From assembly GCF_900185715.1 (NCBI RefSeq), contig NZ_FYAS01000009.1, positions 62,001 through 126,000 on the forward strand: 64,000 nucleotides of DNA. Reading direction: 5' to 3'. Each line of letters starts with the position of its first letter. Position 1 is the stretch's first letter. The notes beneath the pieces were generated by a model. It searched no databases. It saw nothing but the letters and a program-made list of their open reading frames with translations, and had not been told where the DNA came from. Source of the stretch: Allobosea sp. CS1GBMeth4 (GTDB lineage: Bacteria > Pseudomonadota > Alphaproteobacteria > Rhizobiales > Beijerinckiaceae). This document shows, in pieces, positions 9,191 through 18,600 of this stretch. The position numbers and the translations under genes are program-made.

Positions 9191-9212
9191 GTTAACCCTA
9201 ACGGATTGTTAA
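9191..9212. promoter_or_regulatory. Candidate CtrA box between tadD-like gene and M17 peptidase
   Basis: On the minus strand, reading toward the tadD-like gene, bases 9212-9198 give TTAACAATCCGTTAG, a TTAA-N7-TTAA pattern with one mismatch. A separate GTTAAC lies at 9191-9196. It sits 58 bases upstream of the tadD-like start and 67 upstream of the aminopeptidase. With the box before cpaB, this suggests both arms of the pilus cluster share control; that is inference. Confidence 0.35.
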
Positions 9213-9278
9213 TCAGGGCAGAAAGCGCCGGCACTGCATGCCGTCGCCGACGCTTCCGCCATTCGAGGTTCGCCGATC

Positions 9279-10664
9279 GTGCATCCGCTGCTCCTGCCCG
9301 CCGGTACGCCGGCCATTCCCGTGCATTGCGTCGCCAGGGCCGACTGGCCGGCCCTGCGCGACGGGCTCGCGCCCGTGCCGCGCAGCTTCGCGCAGGCACA
9401 GGGGTTCGAGGCGCGGCCGGGCCAGCATGCCCTGCTGCCCGACGCCGCCGGCGCGCTGGTCGCCGTGCTGCTCGGCGTCGATCCGGCGGGGCCGCGCCGG
9501 CGCGATCCGTTCGCGCCGGGCCGCCTCGCCACCACGCTGCCGCCGGGCGACTACGCCCTGGCGGGCGATCTCGGCGATCCCGCCCTCGCCGCGCTCGGCT
9601 GGCTGCTCACCGCCTACCGCTTCGAACGCTATCGCAAGCCGAAGCCGGCTCAGGCGCGGCTCGCTCTGCCCGAGGGCGTCGACGGCGACGAGCTGACCCG
9701 CCTCGCGGAGGCGACCGCGCTGGCGCGCGATCTCGTCAACACCTCCGCCGCCGATCTCGGCCCGGCCGAGATCGAGGCGGCCATCCGCGCGCTCGGCGAG
9801 GCCTGCGGGGCCGAGGTCGCCAGCACCGTCGGCGACGATTTGCTCGCGGCCAATCTCCCGATGATCCATGCCGTCGGCCGGGCCTCGCCCCGCGCGCCGC
9901 GACTGATCGACCTGCGCTGGGGCGCGCCGGAACATCCCAGGCTGACGCTGGTCGGCAAGGGCGTCGCCTTCGACACCGGCGGCCTCAACCTCAAGACCGA
10001 TGCCGGCATGCTGCTGATGAAGAAGGACATGGGCGGCGCGGCGGCGGCCATCGCCGCGGCGCGCATGATCATGCAGGCTGGGCTGAAGGTCCGCCTGCGC
10101 CTTCTGGTTCCTGCCGTCGAGAATGCCGTCTCCGGTTCGTCCTTCCGCCCCGGCGACGTGCTGCGGAGCCGCAAGGGATTGACCGTCGAGATCGGCAACA
10201 CCGATGCCGAAGGCCGGCTCATCCTCGCCGATGCGCTGGCGCTGGCCGATGAAGAGGCGCCGGAATTGCTGATCGACTTCGCGACGCTGACCGGCGCCGC
10301 CCGCGTCGCGCTCGGGCCCGAGCTGCCGCCCTTCTATAGCCATGACGACGGCCTCGCCGCCGAGATCGCCCGCATCGGTGCCGCCGTGAACGATCCGGTC
10401 TGGCGGATGCCGCTCTGGCCGCCCTATGACGCGATGCTCGACTCCAGGATCGCCGATGTGAACAACGTCTCCGGCGGCGCTTTCGCCGGCTCGCTGACGG
10501 CGGCGCTGTTCCTCAACCGTTTCGTCGAGAACAGCCGCTCCTACGCGCATTTCGACATTTACGGCTGGAACCCGTCGACGAAGCCGGGCCGGCCCGAAGG
10601 CGGCGAATGCCAGGCGGCGCGACTGACCTATGCGCTGGCGAAGCAGCTCTACGGCGTGCGCTGA
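9279..10664 (+). CDS. Leucyl aminopeptidase family (M17) metallopeptidase
   Basis: This 461-residue cytosolic exopeptidase would remove N-terminal residues from peptides using two metal ions. The M17 core is intact: VGKGVAFDTGGLNLKT near residue 226-241, MKKDMGGAAA, and the family signature NTDAEGRLILADAL near 306-319. The N-terminal domain is shorter and more divergent than in E. coli PepA (503 residues), typical of the alphaproteobacterial M17 subgroup. The GTG at 9279 gives the conserved length. It is divergent from the tadD-like gene. Confidence 0.9.
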   Translation: MHPLLLPAGTPAIPVHCVARADWPALRDGLAPVPRSFAQAQGFEARPGQHALLPDAAGALVAVLLGVDPAGPRRRDPFAPGRLATTLPPGDYALAGDLGDPALAALGWLLTAYRFERYRKPKPAQARLALPEGVDGDELTRLAEATALARDLVNTSAADLGPAEIEAAIRALGEACGAEVASTVGDDLLAANLPMIHAVGRASPRAPRLIDLRWGAPEHPRLTLVGKGVAFDTGGLNLKTDAGMLLMKKDMGGAAAAIAAARMIMQAGLKVRLRLLVPAVENAVSGSSFRPGDVLRSRKGLTVEIGNTDAEGRLILADALALADEEAPELLIDFATLTGAARVALGPELPPFYSHDDGLAAEIARIGAAVNDPVWRMPLWPPYDAMLDSRIADVNNVSGGAFAGSLTAALFLNRFVENSRSYAHFDIYGWNPSTKPGRPEGGECQAARLTYALAKQLYGVR

Positions 10665-10672
10665 GAGCCTTT

Positions 10673-10762
10673 CGTCATTGCGAGGCGGCGCAGCCGACGA
10701 AGCAATCCGGGAGACGTAGAGCTCCGCTGCCCCTGGATTGCTTCGCTCCGCTCGCAATGACG
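10673..10762. repeat. Palindromic intergenic repeat, CGTCATTGCGAG family, copy 1
   Basis: A 90-bp element is bounded by CGTCATTGCGAG (10673-10684) and its reverse complement CTCGCAATGACG (10751-10762), with inner GAAGCAATCC / GGATTGCTTCG arms. It is closely similar to the element at 12106-12194, sharing GAAGCAATCC and AGAGCTCCGCTGCCCCTGG (inverted in copy 2). It lies just after the aminopeptidase and probably forms a long hairpin in the transcript. Confidence 0.85.
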
Positions 10763-10853
10763 GTAGGGCGCCCGTTAAGCCTGCGGAGCGGCTCGGCTTG
10801 CGCGGCGGCGGAGTCGCGACAATGATACGGCCCCGTAACGATCCGGGGACGGC

Positions 10854-11207
10854 ATGGTGCTGGAGATCAAGCCGACGCAGGCGCTCAGGCTCTGGCGCGA
10901 GGTCCATCTCGACCTGGTGCGCGACACGCAAGCCGATCTGTCGGTGCGCCAGACCGCGATCCTCCTCACCATCTATCTGGAATTGCCGCCGCATACGGTG
11001 CGTGGCCTGGCGGCCCGGCTCGGCGTCACCAAGCCGGTGATCACCCGCGCCCTCGACTCGTTGGGCAAGCTCGGCCTGGTGACGCGCAAGCGCGACGAAC
11101 TCGACAAGCGCAATGTCGTGATCCAGCGGACGGTGGCGGGCGCGCTGGCGGTCGAGCACCTTGCCGATCTCGTCACCGCGCGGGCGCGCGAGCTCGGCCC
11201 GGCCTGA
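10854..11207 (+). CDS. MarR-family transcriptional regulator
   Basis: This short 117-residue protein has a winged-helix DNA-binding core (LSVRQTAILLTIYLELPPHT; VRGLAARLGVTKPVITRALD; LGLVTRKRDELDKRNVVI), the latter matching the MarR wing D.RD.R pattern. It lacks the longer dimerisation helices of full MarR proteins. It lies 39 bases before the NlpC/P60 gene on the same strand. The target and ligand cannot be told from sequence. Confidence 0.8.
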   Translation: MVLEIKPTQALRLWREVHLDLVRDTQADLSVRQTAILLTIYLELPPHTVRGLAARLGVTKPVITRALDSLGKLGLVTRKRDELDKRNVVIQRTVAGALAVEHLADLVTARARELGPA

Positions 11208-11213
11208 GCGCTT

Positions 11214-11230
11214 CGTCCGTTAACCGGACG
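11214..11230. promoter_or_regulatory. Palindrome before NlpC/P60 gene
   Basis: CGTCCG and CGGACG arms (11214-11219 and 11225-11230) flank TTAAC, 17 bases before the NlpC/P60 start. It could be an operator or merely a small hairpin between the two genes; no T-run follows, so it is not a typical terminator. Confidence 0.3.
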
Positions 11231-11246
11231 GGGCTAGAGTGCCGCC

Positions 11247-12104
11247 ATGACCGCGATTCTCGACCGCCGCCTCACCCCCGCCCGCCCGGACCTCGCCGCC
11301 CGCCATCTCGACGGCCAGGTCGAGGCGCTCGCCTTCGCCGATCCGGTGCCGATGCGGGTGGTGACGCCCTCGGCGCCGCTGCGGCGCGAGCCCAGGCCAG
11401 ACGCGCCGCTCGACACCGAGGCGCTCGCCGGTGAGGCGGTCAGGGTCTATGAGCAGCACGAGGGCTGGGCCTGGGGCCAGCTCGTCGGCGATTCCTATGT
11501 CGGCTACCTGCCCGAGGATTGCCTGGCGGGCGACGCACCGGCCCCGACGCATCGCGTCTGCGCGCTCCGGACCTTCGTCTACCCCGGCCCGTCGATCAAG
11601 CTGCCGCCGCTCGAGGCCCTGTCCATCGGCGCCGGGCTGGCCGTCACCGGCGAGAGCGGCGATTTCTTCACCACCGGGCGCGGCGGCCATGTCTTCAAGC
11701 CGCATCTTTGCCCGCGCGATCGGCACGAGCCGGATTTCGTCGCCGTCGCCGAGCGCTTCCTCGACGTACCCTATCTCTGGGGCGGCAAGACCAGCCTCGG
11801 TCTCGACTGCTCGGCTTTGGTCCAGCTCGCACTGGCGGCGGCCGGCATCGCGGCACCGCGCGATTCCGACCTGCAGGAGCAGGGGCTCGGCGAGGCCGTA
11901 GCCTTCGACGACGGTCTCGTGGGCCTGCGTCGCGGCGATCTGGTGTTCTGGAAGGGCCATGTCGGCATCATGACCGATCCCGACCTGCTGCTGCACGCCA
12001 CCGCCTTCACGATGAGCGTGATCCGCGAGCCCTTACGCCCGGCGCGCGAGCGCATCCTCGCTCGCAATGGCGGGCCGATCACCGCGATCAAGCGGCTGGG
12101 CTGA
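11247..12104 (+). CDS. NlpC/P60-family cysteine peptidase with SH3-like domain
   Basis: The 285-residue protein has an SH3-like N-terminal half (about 40-130, including GWAWGQLVGDSYVGYLPEDC) and a C-terminal NlpC/P60 domain (about 160-280). The catalytic cysteine is C188 in GLDCSALVQ; the histidine region is GHVGIM followed by LLLHATAF. Such enzymes cleave D-gamma-glutamyl-diamino acid bonds in peptidoglycan peptides. I see no signal peptide, so it may act on recycled muropeptides in the cytosol, fitting the aminopeptidase two genes upstream. That pathway link is inferred. Confidence 0.88.
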   Translation: MTAILDRRLTPARPDLAARHLDGQVEALAFADPVPMRVVTPSAPLRREPRPDAPLDTEALAGEAVRVYEQHEGWAWGQLVGDSYVGYLPEDCLAGDAPAPTHRVCALRTFVYPGPSIKLPPLEALSIGAGLAVTGESGDFFTTGRGGHVFKPHLCPRDRHEPDFVAVAERFLDVPYLWGGKTSLGLDCSALVQLALAAAGIAAPRDSDLQEQGLGEAVAFDDGLVGLRRGDLVFWKGHVGIMTDPDLLLHATAFTMSVIREPLRPARERILARNGGPITAIKRLG

Positions 12105-12105
12105 C

Positions 12106-12194
12106 CGTCATTGCGAGCGCAGCGAAGCAATCCAGGGGCAGCGGAGCTCTACGTCCTCCTGAGTGCTTCGTCGCTGTCGCTCCTCGCGATGACG
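12106..12194. repeat. Palindromic intergenic repeat, CGTCATTGCGAG family, copy 2
   Basis: This 89-bp element starts one base after the NlpC/P60 stop with CGTCATTGCGAG (12106-12117) and ends with a degenerate CTCGCGATGACG. It shares GAAGCAATCC and CAGGGGCAGCGGAGCTCTACG with copy 1, the latter inverted. The right arm has diverged, giving an imperfect stem. It lies in the convergent space between the NlpC/P60 gene and ghrA. Confidence 0.85.
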
Positions 12195-12207
12195 GATAAG
12201 TGTCGCC

Positions 12208-13152
12208 TCAGTAACCTCGCGCCGGATCGACGACGTTCTGCAACTCGCCGCCGGCTTCCAGCCGCCGGATCTGCGCCGCGATCTGGTCTGCGACGGTCTC
12301 GGGTGCCGACATGGCGGCATTGTGCGGCGTCACCGTCACCGCGGGATGGCTCCACAGCGGCGAGTCCGGCGGCAGCGGCTCGGTCTCGAACACGTCGAGC
12401 ACGGCTTCCCTGAGCTCGCCGGCATCGAGCGCCGCGAGGATGTCGGCCTCGACCTGCAACTTGCCGCGCCCGGCATTGATCAGCGCCGGCCCGCCGAGCC
12501 GGCCGTCGCGCGCCAGGCTCGCCAGCAGCGGCCGGTTCAGGATGCCTTGCGTCTCCGGCGTCAGCGGCAGCAGGCAGACCAGGATGTCGGTGCGGGCGAG
12601 GAAGCTCGCCATACCGTCCTCGCCGGCGAAGGTCGCGAGTCCGTCGATCGTCTTGGGAGAGCGGCTCCAGCCGGCGACGTCGAAGCCGATCGTCTGGAGC
12701 TTGCGGGCCGCGTCCTGCCCGAGCTCGCCGAGTCCCATGATGCCGACGCGGACCTCGCGCGCCGCCGGCTGGTGGCGATCGTCGTCCCAGGACTTCTCGC
12801 GCTGCTGCCGGTCGTAGCGGCGCTGCTGGCGCAGCTGCATCAGGCAGTGCAGCACGACGTATTCGCTCATCCGCGTCGTCAGGTCCGGGTCGATCACGCG
12901 GGCGATCGGCACCTGCGGCAGGCGGCTGTCGGCGAAGAGATGGTCGACGCCGGCGCCGAGCGAGAAGATCGCGGCGAGGTTCGGCAGGCCGGCGAGGCTG
13001 CCCTCGGGATGTTTCCAGCTCGCGACATAGTGCACCGCGCGCCGGTCGAAAGGCTCGCCGAGCGTGACGATCGGCAAGTCCGGCAGCAGCGCGGCGAAGC
13101 GCTCGCGCCAGCTTTCGACATGCCAGCCGGTGATGGCCAGAAGCAGGCTCAT
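12208..13152 (-). CDS. ghrA: Glyoxylate/hydroxypyruvate reductase A
   Basis: The 314-residue D-2-hydroxyacid dehydrogenase reduces glyoxylate to glycolate and hydroxypyruvate to glycerate with NAD(P)H. The cofactor fold shows GIMGLGELGQDAARKL, and the catalytic set is visible as NAGRGK (Arg), DVFETEPLP (Glu) and VTPHNAA (His). The C-terminus, VVDPARGY, matches GhrA-type proteins. I chose ATG 13152 (MSLLLAITGW) over the TTG nine bases upstream. It is the last gene of the nucleoside operon, 14 bases after deoA; the reason for this placement is unclear. Confidence 0.88.
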   Translation of the reverse strand: MSLLLAITGWHVESWRERFAALLPDLPIVTLGEPFDRRAVHYVASWKHPEGSLAGLPNLAAIFSLGAGVDHLFADSRLPQVPIARVIDPDLTTRMSEYVVLHCLMQLRQQRRYDRQQREKSWDDDRHQPAAREVRVGIMGLGELGQDAARKLQTIGFDVAGWSRSPKTIDGLATFAGEDGMASFLARTDILVCLLPLTPETQGILNRPLLASLARDGRLGGPALINAGRGKLQVEADILAALDAGELREAVLDVFETEPLPPDSPLWSHPAVTVTPHNAAMSAPETVADQIAAQIRRLEAGGELQNVVDPARGY

Positions 13153-13166
13153 GGATAGCAACTTTC

Positions 13167-14474
13167 CTAGGCGGGGATGATCAGCGGGCCACGCGTAACA
13201 GCGGTCTCGCCGCGGCGATAGGCGCTCTTCAGGCGGATGCGGGCGGCGTCGAAGCCGGCCTCACTGCGGGCATGGACGATGCCGAGCGGCCGGTCGGGCC
13301 CCACCCGGTCGCCCAGCCCGGCGAGCTCGGCGATGCCGACGGCGTGGTCGATCTCGTCCTGCGGGCGGGTGCGGCCGCCGCCGAGCGCGACCACAGCGAG
13401 GCCGATGCCGCGCGTGTCGATCGCCTCGACCAGCCCGGGCCGGTCGGAGAAGACCGGGCGGACGATCGGCGCGCGGGCGAGATGCCTGTCGGGATGCTCC
13501 AGCAGGTCGGCCGGGCCGCCGAGCGCCGCGATCATGTGGCTGAAGCGCTCCGCCGCCGCGCCGCTGGCGAAGGCGTCCTCGATCTTTGCAGTCGCATCCT
13601 CGCGCGTCGCGGCCAGCCGTCCGAGCAGCAGCATCTCGGCGGCGAGCGCCACCGTGACCGCATGGAAGCGCGGCTCGCGCCGGCGTCCGGCCAGGTGATC
13701 GAGCGCATAGGCGACTTCGAGCGCGTTGCCGGCGGCGGAGGCGAGCGGCTCGCTCATGTCTGTGAGCAGCGCCCGCGTCGGCAGCCCGGCGCCGTTTCCG
13801 ACATCGGCGAGGCTCTGCGCCAGCGCCTTCGCCCTGTCGAAATCGCGCATGAAGGCGCCGGAGCCGAACTTCACGTCCATGGCGAGGCCGTGCAGGCCGG
13901 CGGCGAGCTTCTTCGACAGGATCGAGGCGGTGATCAGCGGGATCGACTCGACCGTGCCGGTCACGTCCCGGATCGCATAGAGCCGCTTGTCGGCCGGCGC
14001 GAGGTCGGCGGTCTGGCCGATGATGGCGCAGCCCACGTCGTGCACCACCTTGCGGAAGAGCTCGATCCCCGGCTGGGTGACATAGCCCGGCACGGCGTCG
14101 AGCTTGTCGAGCGTGCCGCCGGTATGGCCGAGGCCGCGGCCGGAGATCATCGGGACATAACCGCCGCAGGCCGCGACCGCAGCGGCGAGCGGCAGCGAGA
14201 CCGTGTCGCCGACGCCGCCCGTCGAGTGCTTGTCGAGCGCCGGGCCCGGCAGGTCGCGCCAGTCCAGCACCGTTCCGGAATCGCGCATGGCGAGCGTCAG
14301 CGCGACGCGCTCCTCGGCATCCATGTCGCGGAAGAAGATCGCCATGGCGAAGGCCGCCGCCTGGCCCTCGCTCACCGAGCCGTCGGTCAGCCCGGCGATC
14401 ATCTGGCGGATGTCCTGGACATCGAGGCGCTCGCCGTCGCGCTTGGCGGCGATGATCTCCTGCGGCAGGCGCAT
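13167..14474 (-). CDS. deoA: Thymidine phosphorylase DeoA
   Basis: The 435-residue enzyme phosphorolyses thymidine (and deoxyuridine) to base plus deoxyribose 1-phosphate. The pyrimidine phosphorylase signature is seen near residues 80-95 in [17 protein letters not shown], with [16 protein letters not shown] following. The length matches E. coli DeoA (440). The start overlaps the deoC stop (ATGA), so it is translationally coupled. It depends on deoC and on a phosphopentomutase, which is not encoded in this window. Confidence 0.95.
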   Translation of the reverse strand: MRLPQEIIAAKRDGERLDVQDIRQMIAGLTDGSVSEGQAAAFAMAIFFRDMDAEERVALTLAMRDSGTVLDWRDLPGPALDKHSTGGVGDTVSLPLAAAVAACGGYVPMISGRGLGHTGGTLDKLDAVPGYVTQPGIELFRKVVHDVGCAIIGQTADLAPADKRLYAIRDVTGTVESIPLITASILSKKLAAGLHGLAMDVKFGSGAFMRDFDRAKALAQSLADVGNGAGLPTRALLTDMSEPLASAAGNALEVAYALDHLAGRRREPRFHAVTVALAAEMLLLGRLAATREDATAKIEDAFASGAAAERFSHMIAALGGPADLLEHPDRHLARAPIVRPVFSDRPGLVEAIDTRGIGLAVVALGGGRTRPQDEIDHAVGIAELAGLGDRVGPDRPLGIVHARSEAGFDAARIRLKSAYRRGETAVTRGPLIIPA

Positions 14475-15241
14475 CAATAGGCTCCGTCGGTCCGCTCCGC
14501 CGGGGCGGTGCCGGCGATAATGTCGGCGAGCACGCCGTAGAGCCCGCTGGCGCCGAAGCGGAAGGTTTTCGCCGACGCCCAGTCCGGGCCCATGATCTCG
14601 TCGGCAAGGTCGAGATAGGTCCTGGCGTCGGCGAGGGTGCGCAGGCCGCCGGAAGGCTTGAGGCCGACTGGCCGGTCGCAGGCCTTGATCGCCTCTAGCA
14701 TGGTCCGCGCCGCTGCCGGCGTGGCGGAGGTCTTCGTCTTGCCGGTCGAGGTCTTGATGAAGTCGGCCCCGGCGGCGATGGCGAGCTCGGACGCCGCCCG
14801 CACCGAGGCCTGGTCCGGGTACTCCCCGGTTTCGAGGATGACCTTGAGCGTCTTCTCGCCGCAGCTGCCGCGCGCTTCGGCGACCATCTCGTGGGCGATC
14901 CTGGCGTCTCCGGCGAGGAAGGCGCGCCAGGGCAGCACCAGGTCGATCTCGTCGGCGCCGTCCGCGATCGCCTCGGCGATGTCGCTGGCGATCAGGCTGC
15001 AATTGCTGCCGCCGGCCGGGAAGTTGATCACCGTCGCGATCCGGACCGGAGAGGCCTTCAGCGTCTGGCGCGCCAGCTTGACGAATTGCGGCCAGATGCA
15101 GATCGCCGCCACGGGCCCCGGCGCCGCGACGGCGCGGGCGCAGAGCTGCAGCGCGCCGGTCTCGCCGGCCTGGTCGGAGAGGTCCGTCAGGTCGAGCAGG
15201 CGCAGCGCACGCAGGGCGAGATCGGCGTCGGACATCGCCAT
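14474..15241 (-). CDS. deoC: Deoxyribose-phosphate aldolase DeoC
   Basis: This 255-residue class I aldolase cleaves 2-deoxyribose 5-phosphate into glyceraldehyde 3-phosphate and acetaldehyde. The Schiff-base lysine is K163 in [10 protein letters not shown], the second lysine is K195 in [10 protein letters not shown], and D100 lies in EIDLVLPW. All three match the E. coli positions closely. The ATG at 15241 overlaps the purine nucleoside phosphorylase stop; an internal ATG six bases later is also possible. The gene is coupled at both ends. Confidence 0.95.
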   Translation of the reverse strand: MAMSDADLALRALRLLDLTDLSDQAGETGALQLCARAVAAPGPVAAICIWPQFVKLARQTLKASPVRIATVINFPAGGSNCSLIASDIAEAIADGADEIDLVLPWRAFLAGDARIAHEMVAEARGSCGEKTLKVILETGEYPDQASVRAASELAIAAGADFIKTSTGKTKTSATPAAARTMLEAIKACDRPVGLKPSGGLRTLADARTYLDLADEIMGPDWASAKTFRFGASGLYGVLADIIAGTAPAERTDGAY

Positions 15242-16053
15242 CACAGCTCGCTCAGGAAGGAGCGCAGCACGCGCCGCAGCGCCGTGGTCGCGGTCGCGGC
15301 GACGTCCCGCGTCTCGCCATGGCTGGGGGCGCCGCCGAGGATGCCGGCCGCCATGTTGGTCACGATCGAGATGCCGGCGACGCGCAGGCCGAAGCGGCGC
15401 GCCAGGATCACCTCCGGCACCGTCGACATGCCGACGAGGTCGGCGCCGAGCGTCTTGGCCATCCGGATCTCCGCCGGCGTCTCGAAGCTCGGACCCGAGA
15501 ACCACATATAGACGCCCTCGCCCATATTGGCCCCGGAGGCGCCGGCGGCCTTCTTCAGGCGCGCGCGCAGATGCGGATCGTAAGCGTCGATCATCGGCAC
15601 GAAGCGGCCGTCGCCGACATCGCCGACCAGCGGATTCGGCCCGTTGAAGTTGATATGGTCGGTGATCAGCGCCAGGCTGCCGGGCCTGAGATCCGGCCTG
15701 AGCGAGCCGGCGGCGTTGGTGAGGACCAGCGGCGGCGAGCCGAAGGCGGAGAGCACGCCGAGCGGCACCCGCATGATGGCGGGATCGCCGGTCTCGTAGA
15801 AATGCGCCCGTCCCTCGAAGACCAGCACCTTCTTGCCGTGCAGCAGGCCGTAGCTGAGGCGCTTGGCATGGCCCGAGACGGAGCCCTTCGGGAAGCCCGG
15901 AATGTCCTCGAAGGGCACGGAGACCGGTTCGACCATGTCGTCGATGATGCGGCCGAGCCCGGTGCCGAGCACGACGGCGCAGTCGATGCCGCCATCGATG
16001 CCGCGATCGATCAATACCGATGCCGCCTGGTCGAAAAGCGCATCCGCCGCCAT
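15241..16053 (-). CDS. punA: Purine nucleoside phosphorylase, PunA/XapA type
   Basis: At 270 residues this belongs to the trimeric high-molecular-weight-independent PNP family (inosine/guanosine/xanthosine phosphorylase). Visible blocks are VLGTGLGRI (phosphate loop), [40 protein letters not shown] and [12 protein letters not shown]. It releases purine base and (deoxy)ribose 1-phosphate. It follows cdd after a 60-bp gap, the widest gap within the salvage genes. Whether it prefers guanosine, inosine or xanthosine cannot be read from sequence. Confidence 0.9.
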   Translation of the reverse strand: MAADALFDQAASVLIDRGIDGGIDCAVVLGTGLGRIIDDMVEPVSVPFEDIPGFPKGSVSGHAKRLSYGLLHGKKVLVFEGRAHFYETGDPAIMRVPLGVLSAFGSPPLVLTNAAGSLRPDLRPGSLALITDHINFNGPNPLVGDVGDGRFVPMIDAYDPHLRARLKKAAGASGANMGEGVYMWFSGPSFETPAEIRMAKTLGADLVGMSTVPEVILARRFGLRVAGISIVTNMAAGILGGAPSHGETRDVAATATTALRRVLRSFLSEL

Positions 16054-16113
16054 GTCGTCGCTCCATCGGCGCGTCGTCCGCGCCCTTCGGGCCCCGCTGT
16101 TCCGGCCCGCAAA

Positions 16114-16524
16114 TCACTTCGGCAAATTGGCCGGTCCGAACGAGGCTGGCAACAGCTCGGCCAGCGAAAAGCGGGCGCGGATCCCGTCCGGCCCGGCGAT
16201 CAGGATCGGCGTCTCCGGTGCGGCGAATTCGCGGATGCGCTGGCGGCAGGCGCCGCAGGGCGTCACCAGCTCGGCGCCGTCGCCGATGACCAGTATGGCG
16301 CGGATCGCGCGTGCGCCGCCGGCGACCATGGCCGAGATCGCCCCCGCCTCGGCGCAGGCGCCGACGGGATAGGCCGCGTTCTCGACATTGCAGCCGGGAT
16401 AGATCCTGCCGTCCTCGGCCAGGATGGCGGCGCCGACCGTGAAGCGCGAATAGGGGGCATAGGCTTGGCCCTGTGCCGCCTGCGCCGCGGCGAAAAGCGC
16501 GTCGAGCTCGGTGTCTGCGGTCAC
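16114..16524 (-). CDS. cdd: Cytidine deaminase Cdd
   Basis: This 136-residue enzyme is of the small tetrameric type and converts cytidine and deoxycytidine to uridine forms. Zinc ligands are C57 in GACAEAG, C90 and C93 in PCGACRQ, with the proton-shuttle E59; CNVENA precedes them. The GTG start at 16524 abuts the permease stop. The product can be processed by DeoA, consistent with the operon logic. Confidence 0.95.
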   Translation of the reverse strand: MTADTELDALFAAAQAAQGQAYAPYSRFTVGAAILAEDGRIYPGCNVENAAYPVGACAEAGAISAMVAGGARAIRAILVIGDGAELVTPCGACRQRIREFAAPETPILIAGPDGIRARFSLAELLPASFGPANLPK

Positions 16525-17496
16525 TCAGCGTTCCTTGACATAGGGCAGCCCCGAGGCCTTGGGCGGCGTCGCCTTGCCGATGAATCCGGCGAGCAGCACC
16601 ACGGTCATCACATAGGGCAGGGCCTGGATCGCCTGCACCGGAACCTGTCCGATTCCGGGCAGGACGACGCCCTGCAGCCTGATCGCGATCGCCTCCAGCA
16701 GGCCGAACAGCAGGCAGGCGAACAGCACGGGCACCGGCCGCCAATTGGCGAAGATCACGGCGGCGAGCGCGATGAAGCCCTTGCCGGCCGTCATCTGCGG
16801 CAGGAAGCCGGCCGATTGCGAGACGGCGAGATAGCTGCCGCCGAGCCCGCACAGCGCGCCGCAGATCACCACCGCGGCATAGCGCAGGCCGGCGACGGAG
16901 ACGCCGGCGGTGTCGACTGCGGCCGGGTTCTCGCCGACGGCGCGCAGACGCAGGCCGAAGCGGGTGTGCTTCAGGGTGAACGCCGTCAGAACCAGCGCGA
17001 GCACGGCGAGATAGACCGGCGCGGCATGGCCGGAGATGGCGATGTCGTAGATCGGGCCGATGACCGGGACCTCCTTGAGCGTCCCGGCCAGCGGCAGGTC
17101 GAGCTCGGCGAAGCGCGCCGGCCCCTCGAGCGTCGGCGTGCGCCCGCCCTGCCCGTACCAGGCATTGCCGAGAATGACGGTGAGTCCCGCCGCCAGCATG
17201 TTGATCGCGACGCCGGAGACGATCTGGTTGCCGCGCCAGGTGATGGCGGAGAAGCCGTGCACGAGCGCGAGCGCCACCGCCGCGAGCATGCCGGCGCCGA
17301 GGCCCGTCCAGGCCGAGCCGCTGTGATGGGCCACGGCGGCCGAGGCGAAGGCGGCGATCAGCATCTTGCCTTCGAGGCCGATGTCGACGACGCCCGAGCG
17401 CTCCGACCAGAGCCCGGCCAGCGCGGCGCAGAGCAGCGGAATCGACAATCGAATCGTCGAATCGAGAATGACGGCGAGGGTCTGGACGAGCTCCAT
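16525..17496 (-). CDS. Nucleoside ABC transporter permease (second)
   Basis: The 323-residue protein has about eight to nine hydrophobic segments and the BPD_transp_2 family look (GLWSERSGVVDIGLEGKMLI; NQIVSGVAINMLAAG; GENPAAVDTAGVSVAGLRYA). It pairs with the permease encoded three bases upstream to form the channel of a BMP-type importer, the class that includes purine and general nucleoside transporters of bacteria. Substrate as nucleoside is inferred from the adjoining salvage enzymes. Confidence 0.9.
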   Translation of the reverse strand: MELVQTLAVILDSTIRLSIPLLCAALAGLWSERSGVVDIGLEGKMLIAAFASAAVAHHSGSAWTGLGAGMLAAVALALVHGFSAITWRGNQIVSGVAINMLAAGLTVILGNAWYGQGGRTPTLEGPARFAELDLPLAGTLKEVPVIGPIYDIAISGHAAPVYLAVLALVLTAFTLKHTRFGLRLRAVGENPAAVDTAGVSVAGLRYAAVVICGALCGLGGSYLAVSQSAGFLPQMTAGKGFIALAAVIFANWRPVPVLFACLLFGLLEAIAIRLQGVVLPGIGQVPVQAIQALPYVMTVVLLAGFIGKATPPKASGLPYVKER

Positions 17497-17499
17497 CGT

Positions 17500-18600
17500 C
17501 TAGCCTCCACGTCCGAGATTGAGCACGCCGGCGACGAGCCGCCGGAACAGCCCATCCAGCGCGCCGGCGAAGAGGATGACGATGCCGCCGATCACCACGA
17601 CCATGTCGCGGGTGATGGTCGGCTTGTCGAAGGAGAGTTCGGCTCCGCCCTGGTAGAGCACGCCGAAGAGCAGGGCGGCGAGGGCGACCCCGACCGGATG
17701 GCCGCGTCCCATCAGCGCCACCGCGATGCCGACGAAGCCGTAGCCGGCGGTGAAGTCGAGCACGAGCCGGTGCTGCACGCCCATCGCCTCGTTCACGGCG
17801 AGGCCGCCGGCGAGCGCGCCCGACAGCGCCATCGCCACAATGATGATCCGCGCCGGCGAGATGCCGGCATAGGCCGCGGCGCGCGGATTGGCGCCGACCG
17901 TGCGGATCGCATAGCCCAGCCGGGAGCGATAGATCAGCGCCCAGACCGCGACGAGGGAGGCGAGCGCCAGCAGGAAGGCGGTGTTGAGCGGCGTCGAGGG
18001 CATTGTCAGCCCGAACGCCGCGAGCAGTTCGTGGATCGGCGTCAGCAGCGCCTGCCTGGGGAAGTCCGCGGTCTCCGGCTGCATCGAGCCGGCTTTTCCC
18101 ATCACCTCGACCAGCAGATAGACGATCAGCGTGGCCGCTATGAAATTGAACATGATCGTGGTGATCACGACATGGCTGCCGCGCGTCGCCTGCAGCCAGC
18201 CGGGGATCAGGGCCCAGAGCGCGCCGCCCGCCGCCGCGGCGAGGATGGCGAGCGGCACCAGCAGGAGGCCCGGCAGCGGCGCGAGCCAGAGGCAGGCGAG
18301 CGCGGCGAAGATGCCGGCGATGGTCGCCTGGCCCTCGCCGCCGATATTGAACAGGCCGGCATGGAAGGCGACGGCGACGGCGAGGCCGGTGAAGATGAAA
18401 TTGGTGGTGTAGTAGAGCGTGAAGCCGAGGCCCTCCAGGCTGCCGAGCGAGCCCTTCAGCAGAAGCGTGGTCGCCTCCAGCGGGCTTTCCCCGATCGAGA
18501 GCACGACGAGCCCTGCGACGGCGAGCGCCGCCGCGACCGAGACCAGCGGCACCAGCGCGGTGTCGGCCCAGCGCGGCAGATCGATCGGCGCGGCGCTCAT
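17500..18600 (-). CDS. Nucleoside ABC transporter permease (first)
   Basis: This 366-residue integral membrane protein belongs to the same BPD_transp_2 family and is the longer partner. Characteristic stretches are NIGGEGQATIAGIFAALA, SHVVITTIMFNFIAATLIVY and TVGANPRAAAYAGISPARII. About ten hydrophobic segments are visible. Its start overlaps the ATPase stop (ATGA at 18597-18600), so the two proteins are coupled in translation. Confidence 0.9.
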   Translation of the reverse strand: MSAAPIDLPRWADTALVPLVSVAAALAVAGLVVLSIGESPLEATTLLLKGSLGSLEGLGFTLYYTTNFIFTGLAVAVAFHAGLFNIGGEGQATIAGIFAALACLWLAPLPGLLLVPLAILAAAAGGALWALIPGWLQATRGSHVVITTIMFNFIAATLIVYLLVEVMGKAGSMQPETADFPRQALLTPIHELLAAFGLTMPSTPLNTAFLLALASLVAVWALIYRSRLGYAIRTVGANPRAAAYAGISPARIIIVAMALSGALAGGLAVNEAMGVQHRLVLDFTAGYGFVGIAVALMGRGHPVGVALAALLFGVLYQGGAELSFDKPTITRDMVVVIGGIVILFAGALDGLFRRLVAGVLNLGRGG

